Position numbers and translations under genes: made by a program. A model generated the notes under the pieces. That model saw only the letters and a program-made list of their open reading frames with translations. It was not told the DNA's origin and did no database searches. A DNA stretch of 11,782 bases from an uncultured Aeromonadales bacterium (GTDB taxonomy: Bacteria; Pseudomonadota; Gammaproteobacteria; Enterobacterales; Succinivibrionaceae), in contig CADBNP010000133.1 of assembly GCA_902796095.1 (NCBI GenBank), positions 1 through 11,782 on the forward strand. The letters run 5' to 3'. Below are positions 1 through 7,170 of this stretch, piece after piece. Positions within the stretch are counted from its first letter, which is position 1. Each line of letters starts with the position of its first letter.

Positions 1-87
1 GCCTTGGTGGCGGAATTGGTAGACGCAGCGGATTCAAAATCCGCCGGCCTTAAAACCGTGTCGGTTCGAGTCCGACCCGAGGCACCA
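1..87 (+). tRNA. tRNA-Leu (anticodon CAA)
   Basis: Complete class II tRNA that decodes UUG. The acceptor stem GCCTTGG (1-7) pairs with CCGAGGC (77-83) with one G-U pair. The anticodon stem GCGGA (28-32) pairs with TCCGC (40-44) around the loop TTCAAAA, giving CAA at 35-37. A long variable arm (about 45-59) is typical of leucine tRNAs. The T arm GTCGG/CCGAC (60-64/72-76) encloses TTCGAGT. The discriminator is A84 and the CCA end is encoded at 85-87. No intrinsic terminator is visible directly after it. The gene starts at the first base of the window, so its promoter is not included. Confidence 0.97.
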
Positions 88-915
88 CTTATCATCCCGT
101 AGGTTGAATGTTATCCTGAGTAAGTACAAGACTGGTTCTGCTGAATCAGTTTTTACGAACCGTATGACGGATATGTTCAATGAGTTTCCGGTGAGATCCT
201 GCAATTTCGTTTTTCTTACAAATCTCAGGTTTTGAACAGGTGTTTGATACCTGTTATGACTTGCTAACTGGGATCGGCCTTGGCATAACAGCACCGCCTC
301 TGGTATTGAGGAGCATAATTGTTTTGGTTTCAACCAGTCAGTCGGAAGTTAAGTGTTGCCTAACCTGGAATTTCTTTATTGCTTCAGACATTTCTGGTGT
401 AAACGTAATTTTCCTGCCGTATGCCAATTCCCCGACTGAGAGTTCGGTTCATATATGTGAAGTCTGTAGGATTAGAATTTTCCTCAAGTCTGGAACTTCC
501 TGACGGAAGTGTTCTCCACACAGTATGACAGCTTTTCAGTTCAACAAGTCATAAAGTCAGGTGTTATTTACCTCATAGTATGTGTTGCCGATGATATCAG
601 TAGACGTATCTTTACCGGCAGATGTATTACTCCGTAAAACTGAACTTTTTCACAGCGATGCCATTTGATGTAGAAATTTTTTTCTGGTCCCGAACTGCAG
701 GAAAAACCGGTACGTATACTTTTTTAGTGAAGAAATATGTAACCGTTGAAACGCCTTAAAACTTTCTCAGTCACTGTTACAGTCATTTTCACATCGGTAA
801 ACACAAACACAGAGCATGCATGAAATATGTGCTGATTACGAGTACGGATATTAGCAGTATCCTCACTGGCAAAACAGCACTTCACGTCAGATATTTCCTG
901 TGAAACTGCGTAAAC
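88..915. other. Long stretch without a convincing gene; possible decayed coding DNA
   Basis: These 828 bp lie between tRNA-Leu and the nadB stop codon. Open frames on both strands are short and lack a ribosome binding site with a start codon. One overlaps the tRNA in antisense and is an artefact. On the minus strand a frame stays open from about 915 to 727 (about 60 codons). It has two cysteine pairs and the segment IRTRNQHIFHACS, faintly like the zinc ribbon at the start of some transposases. Further frames continue with interruptions, for example TDIIGNTYYEVNNT near 556-600. A small hairpin ACTTCC-TGAC-GGAAGT sits at 495-510. Decay of an inserted element beside the tRNA is a guess. I recognise no family with certainty. 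Confidence 0.35.
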
Positions 916-2535
916 CTACTTGATTTTCGGTGTCAGAACCGTAGGCTTTGAGTTTTCCTGCATATCCGGATAATCAGTATTGTAGTTCAACCCTCTTGAT
1001 TCTTTTCTTTCCAGTGCAGATTTGACAACCAAATCGGCAATCTGAAGCAGATTGCGAAGTTCCAGAAGGTTGTTTGTTATTCTGAAATTTCTGTAGTACT
1101 CTCGTACTTCTTTTTTCAGCAGATCAATACGGTGCTGAGCTCTTTGCAGACGCTTGTTGGTCCTTACTATACCTACAAAATCCCACATAACCATTCTGAG
1201 TTCGTGCCAGTTGTGCTGAATAATAACTTCTTCGTCTGAATCAGTAACCTGGCTGTCATCCCAGTACGGGAATTTGACTGTGGCCGGTGCTGATTTGATC
1301 TTCCCAAGGATATCCCTGGCTGCTGAAGCACCGTATACCAGACATTCGAGAATCGAGTTTGAAGCCATACGGTTTGCTCCGTGCAGACCTGTATATGATA
1401 CTTCACCTATGGCGTACAGATTTGATATGTCTGTGAGAGCTCTTTCATCTACCATTACTCCGCCGCAGGTGTAGTGTGCGGCCGGAACAACCGGTATAGG
1501 CTGCTTTGTTATGTCGATTCCAACCTTGAGACATCTTTCGTAAATCGTGGGGAAATGTTTTTTTACAAATTCCGGATCTTTGTAGCTGATGTCAAGATAC
1601 ATGCAATCAACACCAAGACGTTTCATTTCATGATCAATGGCTCTTGCCACAACATCACGTGGAGCAAGCTCCTCCCGTTTGTCATAGTCCGGCATGAATC
1701 TAGTTCCATCAGGTCTCTTAAGAAGAGCTCCCTCTCCTCTTAAAGCTTCAGAAAGCAGAAAGTTGCGATCATTTGCATTGTAGAGCGTGGTTGGATGGAA
1801 CTGGTTGAATTCCATATTGGCGACACGGCAGCCTGCCCGCCATGCCATTGCAATGCCGTCGCCTGAACTTACCTCTGTGTTTGTGGTGTACTGATATACC
1901 TTTGATGCACCTCCGGTACACAGGGCCGTGAATTTAGCATAGATGTTTTCAACACTGCCTGTTGCGCAGTTCAGCACATAAACGCCAAGTACTCTGTTGC
2001 CAGGCAGCCCCAGTTTTCTTGTGGTAACAAGATCAATTACGTTGAATTTTTCAAGAACAGTGATCTGCGGGTGATGGATAGCCTGGTTGATAAGAGTGTC
2101 CTGAACTGCCTTTCCCGTGGCATCAGCAGCATGGAAAATTCTGCGATGACTGTGTCCGCCCTCGCGGGTAAGGTGATAGTCGGTGTTGGAATCATCCATT
2201 TTATCAAAGTCCACACCTTCTCTGATTAGCCATTCAATACTGTCCTTGGCATTCTTGACAGTGAATTCAACAGCACTTTTTTCGCAGAGACCGGCACCGG
2301 CTATCAGAGTGTCATTGATATGTGACTCTATGCTGTCATTGTCAGCATACACATTACACACGGCTGCTATGCCTCCCTGAGCCTTTGATGTGGAGCCCTC
2401 AGCTATGGGTCCTTTACTGATTACAATCAGTTTTATACTTGGATCTGAATCTGCAAGTTTCAACGCAAGTGTAAGACCGGCAGCTCCGCTGCCTATAATC
2501 AAAACATCACAACTTCTTTCTGTATGCTCGCTCAT
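916..2535 (-). CDS. nadB: L-aspartate oxidase NadB
   Basis: Flavoenzyme that oxidises L-aspartate to iminoaspartate, the first step of de novo NAD synthesis before quinolinate synthase NadA. In anaerobes fumarate can replace oxygen as electron acceptor. The 539-aa product matches E. coli NadB along its length. The FAD-binding GSGAAG motif is at residues 15-20. HLTREGGHSHRR, EFNQFHPTTLY, APRDVVARAIDHE, AAHYTCGGVMVD and GLHGANRMASNS follow, carrying the conserved active-site His and Arg residues of the succinate dehydrogenase/fumarate reductase flavoprotein family. The frame extends upstream to an ATG at 2598, but that ATG overlaps a probable -10 box, and homology begins at the ATG at 2535. The SD there is weak (purine-rich AGAGAAAA). 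nadB lies downstream of the membrane glycan gene on the same strand but has its own promoter. Confidence 0.97.
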   Translation of the reverse strand: MSEHTERSCDVLIIGSGAAGLTLALKLADSDPSIKLIVISKGPIAEGSTSKAQGGIAAVCNVYADNDSIESHINDTLIAGAGLCEKSAVEFTVKNAKDSIEWLIREGVDFDKMDDSNTDYHLTREGGHSHRRIFHAADATGKAVQDTLINQAIHHPQITVLEKFNVIDLVTTRKLGLPGNRVLGVYVLNCATGSVENIYAKFTALCTGGASKVYQYTTNTEVSSGDGIAMAWRAGCRVANMEFNQFHPTTLYNANDRNFLLSEALRGEGALLKRPDGTRFMPDYDKREELAPRDVVARAIDHEMKRLGVDCMYLDISYKDPEFVKKHFPTIYERCLKVGIDITKQPIPVVPAAHYTCGGVMVDERALTDISNLYAIGEVSYTGLHGANRMASNSILECLVYGASAARDILGKIKSAPATVKFPYWDDSQVTDSDEEVIIQHNWHELRMVMWDFVGIVRTNKRLQRAQHRIDLLKKEVREYYRNFRITNNLLELRNLLQIADLVVKSALERKESRGLNYNTDYPDMQENSKPTVLTPKIK

Positions 2536-2596
2536 TTTTTTTCTCTGTTCTCTCGCTGTTTGAATTATGGATAATTTTATCACTTTGAGTTGCCTC

Positions 2597-2625
2597 ATAG
2601 TATTGAGGATTGCAAGTGATTACAA
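2597..2625 (-). promoter_or_regulatory. Predicted sigma-70 promoter of nadB
   Basis: On the minus strand, TTGTAA (2625-2620) is followed by a 17-bp spacer and TACTAT (2602-2597). Transcription would begin near 2590, leaving about 55 nt to the ATG at 2535. The predicted -10 contains the upstream in-frame ATG (2598), which argues against using that ATG. CCTCA/TGAGG arms (2593-2597 and 2604-2608) form a short inverted repeat over the -10. Confidence 0.5.
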
Positions 2626-2868
2626 AATAGATGATTAGACTGATTATCTTTCCGGACAGAGGTTAGTTTTGTCCAGAATTAAAACTGTTTCTGCGGATTA
2701 TTGTGAAACCTTTCCTTTCTCAATACGGTTTTTCTGTCATCTAAGTTCCGGCTCTGTTCTTATTTTTTACCACTGTAACTGACTGTTGCTATTTTTATGT
2801 CTGCAGTATAATCCTCTGTTCATTTCTCCTGTGTTATCGGCTTCTCGACATTTCTTCCGGTCTGTATG
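2609..2868. other. Intergenic region between the Wzy-like gene and nadB
   Basis: About 330 bp separate the stop of the Wzy-like gene from the nadB start. No gene was found here. An inverted repeat GGACA-N11-TGTCC lies at 2654-2674, upstream of the nadB promoter, and could be an operator. A TATACT hexamer on the minus strand near 2800 lacks a good -35. A minus-strand AGGAG plus ATG at about 2820 opens only 18 codons and is not called. No intrinsic terminator is seen for the upstream gene. Confidence 0.4.
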
Positions 2869-4569
2869 TCATTTTTTTTTCATGTCAGGAGATTCATCTT
2901 CAGATTTGGAATCTTCTGTTGCCGAAGATTCTTTTCTGTCTTTGTCACGTTCTGAGGTTATTTCGTTTATCTTATCATTTTCTTCCATTTCAAGCAGGAG
3001 AGTAGGGTACAGCCGATATGCCAGATCCCTTACTTCCCTCTTTTCTTCTTCGGTAAAGTGATCTTCGAGATTTATCAGATGCTCAAAGAAAATTTTTTTT
3101 GGACGGTACGGGATTATTTCGTTCATCATAATCTGTCTGTATGATGCAAGCCACTGGGCTACAGGAAGCACTGTCAATCCCTGGTACACACACCGCATCT
3201 CATGTTCTCTGAGCCTTGATGCCACTATAAATGGGTTCACAACACGGTTCTGCAGATTGTCGCAGATGTTTTCCTTTTCGATTTTGGAAATCTGATTGAG
3301 AGAAATAATTCCCGTTATAAAGAACAGAAGACTTACGGATGTGATTATCGCTATCGGAACCCTTCTGATGTAGAGCTGCTTCCAGGTAACATTCTTTTTA
3401 CTTATCGGATTCTGGCATGATACATACCATATGGTGTAGCACATCGCAAAAAACACAGGAATTGAGAAAACACTGATGCTTGTTGTAACTGTTGCAAGTA
3501 TGAAAGGAAGCAGTATGCTGAGATTGCTTAACCGTCTGCTGAGACTGTTGATCTTGTTGAGGCTCGTTTTTATCAGGGCGTACCATGCCATCAGCATTGG
3601 AATTACCGCAGTGATCCCACCGATTGCCATGAGGTGAAGAATGGTGCTGTAGGCTCTTTCCGTGTAGTAGTTCGGATTTACCTCCAGATTGGCCATGGCG
3701 AATGTGCCCAGTCCATGACCCAGCAGAATATTGTTCCAGGCAGTTTTGATATGTGCCATTGTATCTGATGCGTACTTGCTGATTTCTGATACAGGATCGA
3801 AATTATCAAAAAATCCGAGACAGTAGGACATCCATGTACATATTGTGGTTATTGCAATAATGGTAAGTCCCGTTTTGAGATTCTCCTTCAGAAGAAGTCC
3901 AAGCAGAATCATAACTGACGGGACTGTGATGAAGATAACCTTTATGTTTATGTGGTGAAGAAAATAAAGGTACAGAATGATCAGAGTGAAAAGGTTGCCG
4001 ATGATATCAAAAGCGGAAAAACGTGAACGCAAAAGCAGGTACATGCATATTGTTATACTTATGCTGGCAAGTATGCCATCTGCCGGAGGTGTATCTATGT
4101 TGTACTGTATGACGAATGATGCATCATGAATTATTGCATTGATGGTGTTTCCGGCAACAATTATCCAGAGCAGCAGATTTCGTTTCTGAATGCTGTATCT
4201 TATCTGATGAAGAGAGAATAAAACAACGGCAGTTATAAGAAAAGGGAGTACCAGAGGTATACAGAAGCCTATCTCGCTTATGTGGAGCAGCAGCGGTAAG
4301 GAAAGCAGGGCTGTTGCGATGCTCATATTTCTTATCACTTCAGCTTTGTGGAGAACGAGATTCCTGTTCAAATACCACAGACAGTTTGCCACAACAAGAC
4401 ATATTGTGATGATGCCGTAAAGGTTAACCGAGGATCCGAGGATTGATTCATCAAGGAATACAGCAAAATGCGTCAGTGGAAAGACGATAATCCAGAAGAT
4501 GAAGCAAAGGTATATGTTTATACGGGGAAATATTTTGTTGGAAAACACCATGGTAGAATCTCTGTTCAT
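2869..4569 (-). CDS. Polytopic membrane O-antigen polymerase/ligase-like protein (Wzy_C / PglL type)
   Basis: Integral membrane protein with about eleven or twelve hydrophobic segments. Most lie in the first 390 residues and one more lies near 405-425. A larger extracytoplasmic loop holds NNILLGHGLGTFAMANLE, followed by YSTILHLMAIGG. The GxGLG...H...GG spacing is that of the Wzy_C family, whose members polymerise or transfer undecaprenyl-linked glycans to lipid A, protein or other polymer (WaaL, Wzy, PglL). The C-terminal part (MNEIIPYRPKKIFFEHLINLEDH) resembles the Wzy_C_2 region of PglL-type protein ligases. It ends in a highly charged tail of about 40 residues rich in E, D, K and S. No glycan gene cluster surrounds it, so its acceptor cannot be told. 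The start is uncertain: GTG 4590, ATG 4569 (used here) and ATG 4551 are all possible. The predicted promoter favours one of the ATGs. Confidence 0.75.
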   Translation of the reverse strand: MNRDSTMVFSNKIFPRINIYLCFIFWIIVFPLTHFAVFLDESILGSSVNLYGIITICLVVANCLWYLNRNLVLHKAEVIRNMSIATALLSLPLLLHISEIGFCIPLVLPFLITAVVLFSLHQIRYSIQKRNLLLWIIVAGNTINAIIHDASFVIQYNIDTPPADGILASISITICMYLLLRSRFSAFDIIGNLFTLIILYLYFLHHINIKVIFITVPSVMILLGLLLKENLKTGLTIIAITTICTWMSYCLGFFDNFDPVSEISKYASDTMAHIKTAWNNILLGHGLGTFAMANLEVNPNYYTERAYSTILHLMAIGGITAVIPMLMAWYALIKTSLNKINSLSRRLSNLSILLPFILATVTTSISVFSIPVFFAMCYTIWYVSCQNPISKKNVTWKQLYIRRVPIAIITSVSLLFFITGIISLNQISKIEKENICDNLQNRVVNPFIVASRLREHEMRCVYQGLTVLPVAQWLASYRQIMMNEIIPYRPKKIFFEHLINLEDHFTEEEKREVRDLAYRLYPTLLLEMEENDKINEITSERDKDRKESSATEDSKSEDESPDMKKK

Positions 4570-4580
4570 AACCTGTAGGA

Positions 4581-4608
4581 ATTTTACCACTTTTAACCGG
4601 TCTTTAAA
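4581..4608 (-). promoter_or_regulatory. Possible sigma-70 promoter of the Wzy-like gene
   Basis: On the minus strand TTTAAA (4608-4603), a 16-bp spacer and TAAAAT (4586-4581) predict initiation near 4574. If this is used, the GTG at 4590 cannot be the start. Translation would begin at ATG 4569 with almost no leader, or at ATG 4551 behind a weak AGAGA. A second TATACT box on the same strand (4681-4676) is a weaker alternative because its -35 is poor. Confidence 0.35.
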
Positions 4609-4754
4609 AAAGAGAAACAGAGCGGAAAACCGTCTCAGCAGTATCTGTCAGAAATGATCTGTGTGTAAACAGAGCAGTATACGTGCAACGCTTTGAAAAT
4701 GGATAAAGCTTTTTTGTTTTAAGTACTCTTCAATCTGTCAGAAGTGGTTAATTT

Positions 4755-4783
4755 TTGGGAAATCGGGCTGATTATGATAAAAT
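4755..4783 (+). promoter_or_regulatory. Probable sigma-70 promoter upstream of rpoE
   Basis: TTGGGA (4755-4760), a 17-bp spacer and TAAAAT (4778-4783) form a plausible housekeeping promoter with a start near 4790. It would give basal transcription of rpoE in addition to the sigma-E promoter about 100 bp downstream. The predicted leader runs directly into two hairpins (4802-4840). Confidence 0.5.
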
Positions 4784-4801
4784 GATCACAATAATAAAGT
4801 A

Positions 4802-4844
4802 GATAATAGGGGATTATCGGCGTTAACTCTGTTTGGAGTTTTTT
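4802..4844 (+). terminator. Tandem leader hairpins with U-run, possible attenuator
   Basis: Hairpin 1 is GATAAT-AGGGG-ATTATC (4802-4818), a perfect 6-bp stem with a purine-rich loop. Hairpin 2 is AACTC-TGTTTG-GAGTT (4825-4840), followed directly by TTTT, giving a U-run of six in all. The second is weak (5 bp) for an intrinsic terminator. Its position, between a predicted sigma-70 start near 4790 and the sigma-E promoter at 4875, suggests attenuation of basal rpoE transcription or a short leader RNA of about 55 nt. This role is inference. Confidence 0.35.
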
Positions 4845-4874
4845 CGCTAGTTTTCAGTTTTTTTATGTATGAAT

Positions 4875-4902
4875 GGAACTTTCCTGAAAGCGGAGAGTCT
4901 TA
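4875..4902 (+). promoter_or_regulatory. Sigma-E autoregulatory promoter of rpoE
   Basis: GGAACTT (4875-4881), a 16-bp spacer and TCTTA (4898-4902) match the sigma-E promoter pattern (GGAACTT, about 16 bp, TCTAA/TCTGA). The same -35 and spacing occur in the E. coli rpoE P2 promoter. Transcription should start near 4908, giving a leader of about 40 nt. This places the operon under positive feedback by its own product. Confidence 0.82.
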
Positions 4903-4948
4903 CTAACTGTCAGTACAGTGTGGAGACTTTTCCGGGGAAGGAGAGTAC

Positions 4949-5545
4949 TTGGGGTTGTTTCTGGTGACAAAAGAGTTGGCTGATCAGCAGATCATAGAGG
5001 AAGTTCTGAATGGAAATAAGAATGCTTTCTCGTTGCTGGTTTCAAAGTACCAATATCGCATTCTGAATGTTGTGGGCAGATTTGTCAGAGAGCCTGCAGA
5101 TTGTGAGGATGTGGCTCAGCAGGCTTTTATGAAGGCCTATATGGCGTTGCCGAACTTTCGCGGAGACAGTGCTTTCTACACCTGGCTGTATACGATTGCA
5201 CAGAACTGTGCAAAAAGTTTTGTTAAATCGAAATCTCAGCAAATTGTTTCTGTAGACGCAAATGATCCTGAGGTCGATGTGTATGACGGCAGTGAGAGAC
5301 TTCATGATATAGAGAGTCCGGAAGATCTGTTGTCGTCACAGGAACTTCAGAAACTGATGACACAGGCATTGAATCAGATGCCTGCTGATTTGCGTCAGGC
5401 TCTGGTTCTTTGTGAACTCGACGGGTTGAGTTATGATGAAATTGCGAGGCAGATGAACTGTCCTGTTGGCACTGTAAAATCGAGAATTTCAAGGGCTCGG
5501 GAGTGCCTGGGGAAGGTTATCAGACCTTACATGGATAGAAATTAG
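4949..5545 (+). CDS. rpoE: RNA polymerase sigma-E factor (extracytoplasmic stress)
   Basis: Group 4 (ECF) sigma factor that directs RNA polymerase to envelope-stress genes and is held inactive by RseA. The 198-aa product aligns with E. coli RpoE (191 aa). Sigma region 2 spans about residues 25-93, with the conserved DCEDVAQQAFMKAY and FRGDSAFYTWLY segments. A variable linker covers about 94-125. Region 4 spans about 133-188, with LPADLRQALVL and the helix-turn-helix LSYDEIARQMNCPVGTVKSR. The start is TTG at 4949 behind AAGGAGAG (4938-4945). Homology begins at about residue 7, so a later GTG (4964) is possible but has no good SD. First gene of rpoE-rseABC. Confidence 0.97.
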   Translation: MGLFLVTKELADQQIIEEVLNGNKNAFSLLVSKYQYRILNVVGRFVREPADCEDVAQQAFMKAYMALPNFRGDSAFYTWLYTIAQNCAKSFVKSKSQQIVSVDANDPEVDVYDGSERLHDIESPEDLLSSQELQKLMTQALNQMPADLRQALVLCELDGLSYDEIARQMNCPVGTVKSRISRARECLGKVIRPYMDRN

Positions 5546-5555
5546 GAGTTTGTAT

Positions 5556-6155
5556 ATGATTTCTCAAGAGAAAATATCATCTGCATGTGACGGTGATGAA
5601 CTCACATCACGTCTGATAAAGCAGATTGCAGCTGATAGCCATGCTCAGGAATCGTGGGAAACAAACCATCTCATAGGTTCTCTTATCAGAAATGAAATGC
5701 CTCAGAGTTTCAGACCTGGTTTTATGGACAGGTTCAATGAGAATTTCGCCGATGCGCCTATTCACATGCCAAGGAAAACAGAAAAGAAGACTTCAGGTCG
5801 ATTTGCCGGTGTAATACGTTACCTGGGTCAGGCAGCCATAGCGGCGTCTGTTGCGGCCTTTACGCTGGTTGGTCTTAACTATGCTTCTGTAAACGGCGGT
5901 GCTTCGGTTGATCAGGTTCTGAATACAACGCCGTACGGCGGTACAGCTTCACCGGTAAAGGCCAATATCAGAGCTTCATCCAATTCTCTTCATGTTGTTC
6001 CTCAGGCAAAGACTTATCAGTCTCCGTCCCGGGAACTTCCTGAATATACCCGGAATGATGAAGTGACAGGAGAGCTCACTAATAATGAACTTGCTCAGAT
6101 AGAAGCGCTTCTGCAGGATCATGTGTATCAGAGTCGTATGCAGAGAACTCAGAAC
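5556..6155 (+). CDS. rseA: Anti-sigma-E factor RseA
   Basis: Single-pass inner-membrane protein whose cytoplasmic part binds and inactivates RpoE. Under envelope stress DegS cuts its periplasmic part and RseP then cuts in the membrane, releasing sigma E. From the ATG at 5556 it is 200 aa. The N-terminal anti-sigma domain (about 1-62) has the family pattern SACDGDEL, WETNHLIGSLIRNEMP. One membrane helix lies at about 89-110. The periplasmic part carries NTTPYGGTASPV (about 123-134), matching the segment around the E. coli DegS site (cleavage after Val148 there). The C-terminal IEALLQDHVYQSRMQR matches the RseB-binding end. AGGAG (5544-5548) overlaps the rpoE stop, 7 nt before the ATG. The in-frame TTG at 5550 is too close to this SD. 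The stop codon ends at 6158. Confidence 0.95.
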
Positions 6156-6175
6156 TAATCCGGCGAGGATATTTT

Positions 6176-7162
6176 GTGTTTAGACTTGTGAACTCGTTGT
6201 TTTTTGCGTGTTTTTCCGTTGTCATCTGTCTCTTTTTTGTTGATTGTCAGGCGTCTTCCGGAGACAGTGACAGTTCAGAATATCGGGATGCGGAAACAAT
6301 CATAGGTCGAGTCGAGTCTGCTCAGCGAAACCTTTCCTATGAAGACTATGTAGTCCGAATTACCATGAACGGTATAGAGTCGCACCGGGTCTCACATGGT
6401 TTTGTCAATAAGATTCCTACGACACTGATGCAGTCCCTGAACGGAATGCCGAACGGTGTCATCAATTTTGATAATCAGATAGTATACATAGAGTCTGACG
6501 ATAAATTCTACTCTGTCGGCGAATCGTATTTTCCTAATATTTTTCTCAGACTGCTGCATTCTTCTGCTGCCGAAATTAAACAGAGGTATGATGTCTATTC
6601 TCTCGGTCAGAGTCGCGTAGCTGATCTGATCGTTGATATGCTTAAGCTTGTTCCTGTTGACGGTTTCGGGTACAACCTTCTTCTTGCTGTAGATCAGGAA
6701 ACAGGTCTGGTGGTGCAGCTCGATGTCAGTGATGTCAAAGGCAGTCTTGTTGAACGTTTTATGACTGTTAATCTCAAAAGAGTTGAACAGAATCCTAAAT
6801 ATCTCGATAATCTGATTGCCAGAATTCCGAACTCTCTGAAGCAGGGTAATCCGGTTCGTTCCAATGAGGAACTGACCTGGTCTCTTGGCTGGCTTCCTGA
6901 TAATTTTTATGTGGTCAGGACGAACCGCCATGCTGTTTTTGGATCCGATACAAGTTCAGAGTATATTTTGATTTCAAACAAATTTACTGACGTTTCCATT
7001 TATCTCACTACTCACGTAGCTGATATATCCGTTCCTGTTCTGACTCTGAACGCCACAACTATCTATCGACAAAGAATTTCTGAAAAACTTGATATTGCCG
7101 TTATCGGTCAGATACCACCTGAGATGGCCAGGACAATCGCCCAGAGTATCATTCTTAATTAG
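6176..7162 (+). CDS. rseB: Sigma-E regulatory protein RseB (MucB/RseB family)
   Basis: Periplasmic protein that binds the C-terminal region of RseA and shields it from DegS; mislocalised lipopolysaccharide releases it. The 328-aa product has an N-terminal signal peptide with a long hydrophobic stretch and likely signal peptidase I cleavage after CQA (residue 26). The two-domain MucB_RseB body follows: an N-terminal lipid-carrier-like domain (about 35-210), then a C-terminal domain with the conserved LTWSLGWLPDNFYVV and a closing VIGQIPPEMARTIAQSI. Length and end match E. coli RseB (318 aa). The start is GTG 6176 with GAGG at 6165-6168. It lies 17 bp after rseA. The Cys at residue 24 is preceded by Asp, so the sequence is a poor lipobox. 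Confidence 0.94.
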   Translation: MFRLVNSLFFACFSVVICLFFVDCQASSGDSDSSEYRDAETIIGRVESAQRNLSYEDYVVRITMNGIESHRVSHGFVNKIPTTLMQSLNGMPNGVINFDNQIVYIESDDKFYSVGESYFPNIFLRLLHSSAAEIKQRYDVYSLGQSRVADLIVDMLKLVPVDGFGYNLLLAVDQETGLVVQLDVSDVKGSLVERFMTVNLKRVEQNPKYLDNLIARIPNSLKQGNPVRSNEELTWSLGWLPDNFYVVRTNRHAVFGSDTSSEYILISNKFTDVSIYLTTHVADISVPVLTLNATTIYRQRISEKLDIAVIGQIPPEMARTIAQSIILN

Positions 7163-7170
7163 AGGTTGTT

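Noticed and set aside
34..333. 99-codon minus-strand frame
   Set aside because: It runs antisense through the tRNA-Leu gene, has no SD and resembles no protein family.
240..503. 87-codon plus-strand frame starting at GTG
   Set aside because: No SD or promoter and no recognisable protein; odd composition for this genome.
584..599. 16-bp exact repeat GTTGCCGATGATATCA, also at 3994-4009
   Set aside because: No further similarity flanks the two copies; the second lies in coding DNA, so chance is the simpler explanation.
2536..2598. N-terminal extension of NadB from ATG 2598
   Set aside because: That ATG lies in the predicted -10 box, has no SD, and the extra 21 residues have no counterpart in NadB.
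2743..2749. Sigma-E-like -35 (GGAACTT, minus strand) upstream of nadB
   Set aside because: No TCnnA-type -10 at the right distance; TATTGA is found instead.
2786..3061. 91-codon plus-strand frame over the end of the Wzy-like gene
   Set aside because: Serine- and phenylalanine-rich antisense of the charged C-terminal tail; no SD.
6392..6931. 179-codon minus-strand frame inside rseB
   Set aside because: Antisense shadow of a gene fully supported by homology on the plus strand.
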